Shown: positions 62,304 through 64,000 of the stretch, piece by piece
How positions within the stretch are numbered: the first letter of the stretch is position 1
Layout: every line of letters begins with the position of its first letter
Assembly (NCBI RefSeq): GCF_015163665.1
Contig: NZ_JADEUG010000015.1
Location: forward strand, 27,278-91,277
Direction: 5' to 3'
DNA from: Xenorhabdus sp. BG5
Lineage (GTDB): Bacteria; Pseudomonadota; Gammaproteobacteria; Enterobacterales; Enterobacteriaceae
Length of the DNA: 64,000 nt
Made by a program: the position numbers and the translations under genes
Notes under the pieces: generated by a model
The model's database searches: none
What the model saw: only the letters and a program-made list of their open reading frames with translations
What the model was told of the DNA's origin: nothing

Positions 62304-62380
62304 ATCTCAACGATGGGTTATTGCCTCTCGTTGAAACAGAATAGAATTCCAAGCCTCGCACTCGCGGGGCTTGCAAAATA

Positions 62381-62407
62381 GGTCACTGATATTCAGTGGC
62401 CTTTTTT
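62381..62407 (+). terminator. tR'-like terminator downstream of the late promoter
   Basis: GGTCACTGA/TCAGTGGCC stem with TAT loop followed by six T, about 80-100 bases after the candidate late start. This is where Q-dependent read-through would act. Confidence 0.8.
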
Positions 62408-62551
62408 ATTGCCTGTCAGAAGCGCCATGCCCGGCGTAAACAATCCACAGAGTCTTACAGAAACGATCCTTGGGAAGCACCGATATATTTCGGCGATATC
62501 TCTGTGGGCGGTGTTTCTGGGCAACAAGGCTCGTTTCTATAGGTATTTGCC

Positions 62552-63055
62552 ATGAATGAACTGAAACGTTTGAAGGAATTATTCGTTGCTGATGGTGAGC
62601 TTGGTGTTCTTGTTGTTAAGGAAGATTTTAATTCATACAAGAAAGGGGATGTTATTTCTGCTGGAATAGCAAAATCAAGATATAAGCTAATAAGGATAAA
62701 TGGAAGGATTTTATCCCTTCACCGAATTATATGGATGCTCCTGAATGGGCCAATTATTGATGGCTTAGTAATAGATCATATCAACGGCAACACTAGAGAT
62801 AACAGGATTTGTAATCTTCGAGCTTGCAGCCAAGAAGAAAACTTAAGAAACAGAAAGACGCACTCCAATAATCAGTGTGGTCTAAAAGGTGTTTATTTTG
62901 ATGGTTCAAGGGTACGCCCTAGTCAATGGAGGGCGCAAATACGACATCAAGGTAGGAAGATATATCTAGGGCGATTCCCCACAAAAGAACAGGCTCACTC
63001 AGCTTATATCAGAGCAGCAAAAAAACTTCATGGTGAATTTTCCCGCGATATATAA
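62552..63055 (+). CDS. HNH endonuclease with AP2 DNA-binding domain
   Basis: The 167-residue protein has an HNH core (LHRIIWMLLNGPIIDGLVID, HINGNTRDNRICNLRACSQE) and a C-terminal AP2 domain (YFDGSRVRPSQWRAQIRHQG, RKIYLGRFPTKEQAHSAYIR). Such genes are free-standing homing-type endonucleases that move between phages. It lies in the late leader between the tR'-like terminator and later genes. No good binding site precedes it; a 42-codon frame at 62427-62555 overlaps its start. Confidence 0.88.
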   Translation: MNELKRLKELFVADGELGVLVVKEDFNSYKKGDVISAGIAKSRYKLIRINGRILSLHRIIWMLLNGPIIDGLVIDHINGNTRDNRICNLRACSQEENLRNRKTHSNNQCGLKGVYFDGSRVRPSQWRAQIRHQGRKIYLGRFPTKEQAHSAYIRAAKKLHGEFSRDI

Positions 63056-63159
63056 TTTCGTATCTACCAGTAGTCAACTCTGAGTTTACAACTCAACTAC
63101 TGAAAAATTTGCAGTAGTTCAAAATCCCGCAAGAGTCGGGATGTTTAGAGGACTATTTC

Positions 63160-63183
63160 AATTCCCCCGAATTCGAGGGAATT
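63160..63183. repeat. 24-bp near-palindrome
   Basis: AATTCCC at 63160 and GGGAATT at 63183 flank CCGAATTCGA, giving a near-perfect palindrome between the HNH gene and the higA-like gene; a CCCG/CGGG hairpin precedes it. Possibly a bidirectional terminator of convergent genes. Confidence 0.45.
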
Positions 63184-63198
63184 ACGATTCACTTAACC

Positions 63199-63480
63199 TT
63201 ACAGGTGAGCGAATATCGGCTTGATTTCAGGGCGTTGCTGTTGTGAAGCCTGCCACAACTCATATTGGGACTGCATATTGGTCCACATTTCAGCACTGGT
63301 TCCCAATGCCGCTTCTAAACGGAGTGCCATATCTGCTGATATGCCCGTGTTACCATTTAAAATACGGGATAAAGCCACACGGGTTACACCCAGTGCTTTT
63401 GCTGCTTCGGTAACAGATATATCGCCTAAATATTCACGCAAAACAATTCCGGGATGTGCAGGGTTATGCATTCTGTTCAT
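63199..63480 (-). CDS. higA: HigA-family antitoxin
   Basis: The 93-residue XRE protein begins [20 protein letters not shown], with [20 protein letters not shown] as helix-turn-helix and [20 protein letters not shown], the HigA signature. It lies 11 bases after the toxin gene and would bind toxin and the shared promoter. Confidence 0.93.
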   Translation of the reverse strand: MNRMHNPAHPGIVLREYLGDISVTEAAKALGVTRVALSRILNGNTGISADMALRLEAALGTSAEMWTNMQSQYELWQASQQQRPEIKPIFAHL

Positions 63481-63491
63481 AGTGTTATTCC

Positions 63492-63773
63492 TCAGTGATA
63501 ATCGTGATAATTAACCAAAATGACATCTTCGCCTTCAAAGCGAAATGTCAGCCGCCAGTTTCCATTAACAGAAATAGCCCAGTGACCTTTTAAATCAGCG
63601 CCCTTTAATGGATGTAATTTCCAACCGGGAGCGTTCATGTCATCGGGTTTTTTAGCGGTGTTCAACGCGGTTAATTGAATATTCAGTTTTACAGCGTGAT
63701 TTGCTTGAATGCCGGCTGTAGAACCTGTTTTAAAGAATTTTTCCAAACCTTTATGCTTAAAACTTTTGATCAT
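63492..63773 (-). CDS. higB: HigB-family toxin
   Basis: The 93-residue protein has the RelE-like HigB pattern: [40 protein letters not shown] and [20 protein letters not shown]. HigB cleaves mRNA on the ribosome. Toxin first, antitoxin second is the normal higBA order. Within the prophage it may stabilise the lysogen. Confidence 0.93.
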   Translation of the reverse strand: MIKSFKHKGLEKFFKTGSTAGIQANHAVKLNIQLTALNTAKKPDDMNAPGWKLHPLKGADLKGHWAISVNGNWRLTFRFEGEDVILVNYHDYH

Positions 63774-63916
63774 TGTGCATCACCGCTGTAAACTGTATAG
63801 CATCAGTATACATTAAATGTGTGCAGTGTCAACCAAATTCGCCACCGCAATCACTCACAGAACCTCAGTATCGCTATTGCGGTTGGCAACCTATTAACTC
63901 ACTAGAGAGGTGAATG

Positions 63917-64000
63917 ATGGAATTATCCTTTGAAGTTGGTATGCCAACAACAGCGACTAGCTTTATGTTTGCTGATTGTAGTAGTGGTATCGAAAATGGC
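63917..64000 (+). CDS. Start of a gene running off the right edge
   Basis: ATG at 63917 (or 63914), with AGAGAGG upstream, opens MELSFEVGMPTTATSFMFAD and eight more residues to the window edge. Only 28 codons are visible, so no identification is possible; a late phage gene is expected here. Confidence 0.45.
   Translation, partial: MELSFEVGMPTTATSFMFADCSSGIENG

Noticed and set aside
1..64000. CRISPR array
   Set aside because: No series of regularly spaced identical repeats with unique spacers was seen; the repeats found are operators, iterons, attachment sites and hairpins.

Overview
The window looks like a Photorhabdus chromosome, with Xenorhabdus as the close alternative. The core genes (tktA-epd-pgk-fbaA, dnaQ/rnhA/yafS/gloB/mltD, tRNA-Asp) are enterobacterial in sequence and order. 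They sit beside an insect-pathogen-type toxin locus (an RTX-style transporter feeding a toxin with a TcdA/TcdB-like pore domain) and a PAS-type LuxR 'solo' regulator, both typical of Photorhabdus. The assignment rests on recognition of protein families only, because no database search was possible.

Layout. (1) 1-8806, minus strand: a type I secretion operon (ABC transporter, HlyD-type adaptor, second ABC transporter) followed by the N-terminal 1029 residues of a large toxin that runs off the left edge. A near-consensus Fur box lies upstream of the operon. (2) 9334-25659: an integrated element bounded by an exact 18-bp direct repeat. It carries a tyrosine integrase, two AlpA-like regulators, a CopG-like regulator, a P4-type primase-helicase with exact P4-type iterons beside it, and a complete HK97-type head and packaging module (capsid, protease, portal, two connectors, HNH nuclease, TerS, TerL). 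It has no tail or lysis genes, which is the gene content of a capsid-forming phage-inducible chromosomal island (cf-PICI). Between the capsid and replication modules it carries an AT-rich cargo of an Hcp (type VI secretion) protein with a C-terminal extension, a candidate papain-like cysteine peptidase effector and a small lipoprotein that could be its immunity protein. A second cargo gene (a membrane protein) sits at the other end. (3) 25660-44750: host DNA with AraC, XRE and LuxR regulators, the glycolysis/pentose-phosphate cluster, a secreted halovibrin-like protein, a GNAT enzyme, tRNA-Asp, the dnaQ-mltD block and a MepB-like gene, then a decayed insertion zone (IS110/IS1111 element, truncated IS5-type transposase fused to the first 41 codons of an integrase) next to tRNA-Arg(CCU). 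(4) 44944 to the right edge: the early half of a lambdoid prophage.

The prophage has a clearly lambda-like control region. A leftward operon (an N-like protein first, then about twenty small genes, a RecE-type nuclease, a PAPS-reductase-like protein, an adenine methyltransferase and an AlpA-like protein) starts at PL. A short repressor without a peptidase domain is followed by two genes in the position of lambda rexAB. Cro, an O-like protein with internal iterons, a primase-helicase, NinB, NinG and a Q-like antiterminator run rightward. Two 14-bp operators lie at OL and three at OR, and an exact 37-bp sequence occurs once after PL and once after PR in the same transcriptional sense, as expected of nut or put antitermination sites. 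A candidate late promoter, a tR'-like terminator, an HNH-AP2 gene and a HigBA module lie at the right end.

The most novel feature is the combination in region 2: a satellite that makes its own capsids but must borrow tails, and that carries an Hcp-effector-immunity set. This couples a phage satellite to the host's interbacterial weaponry.
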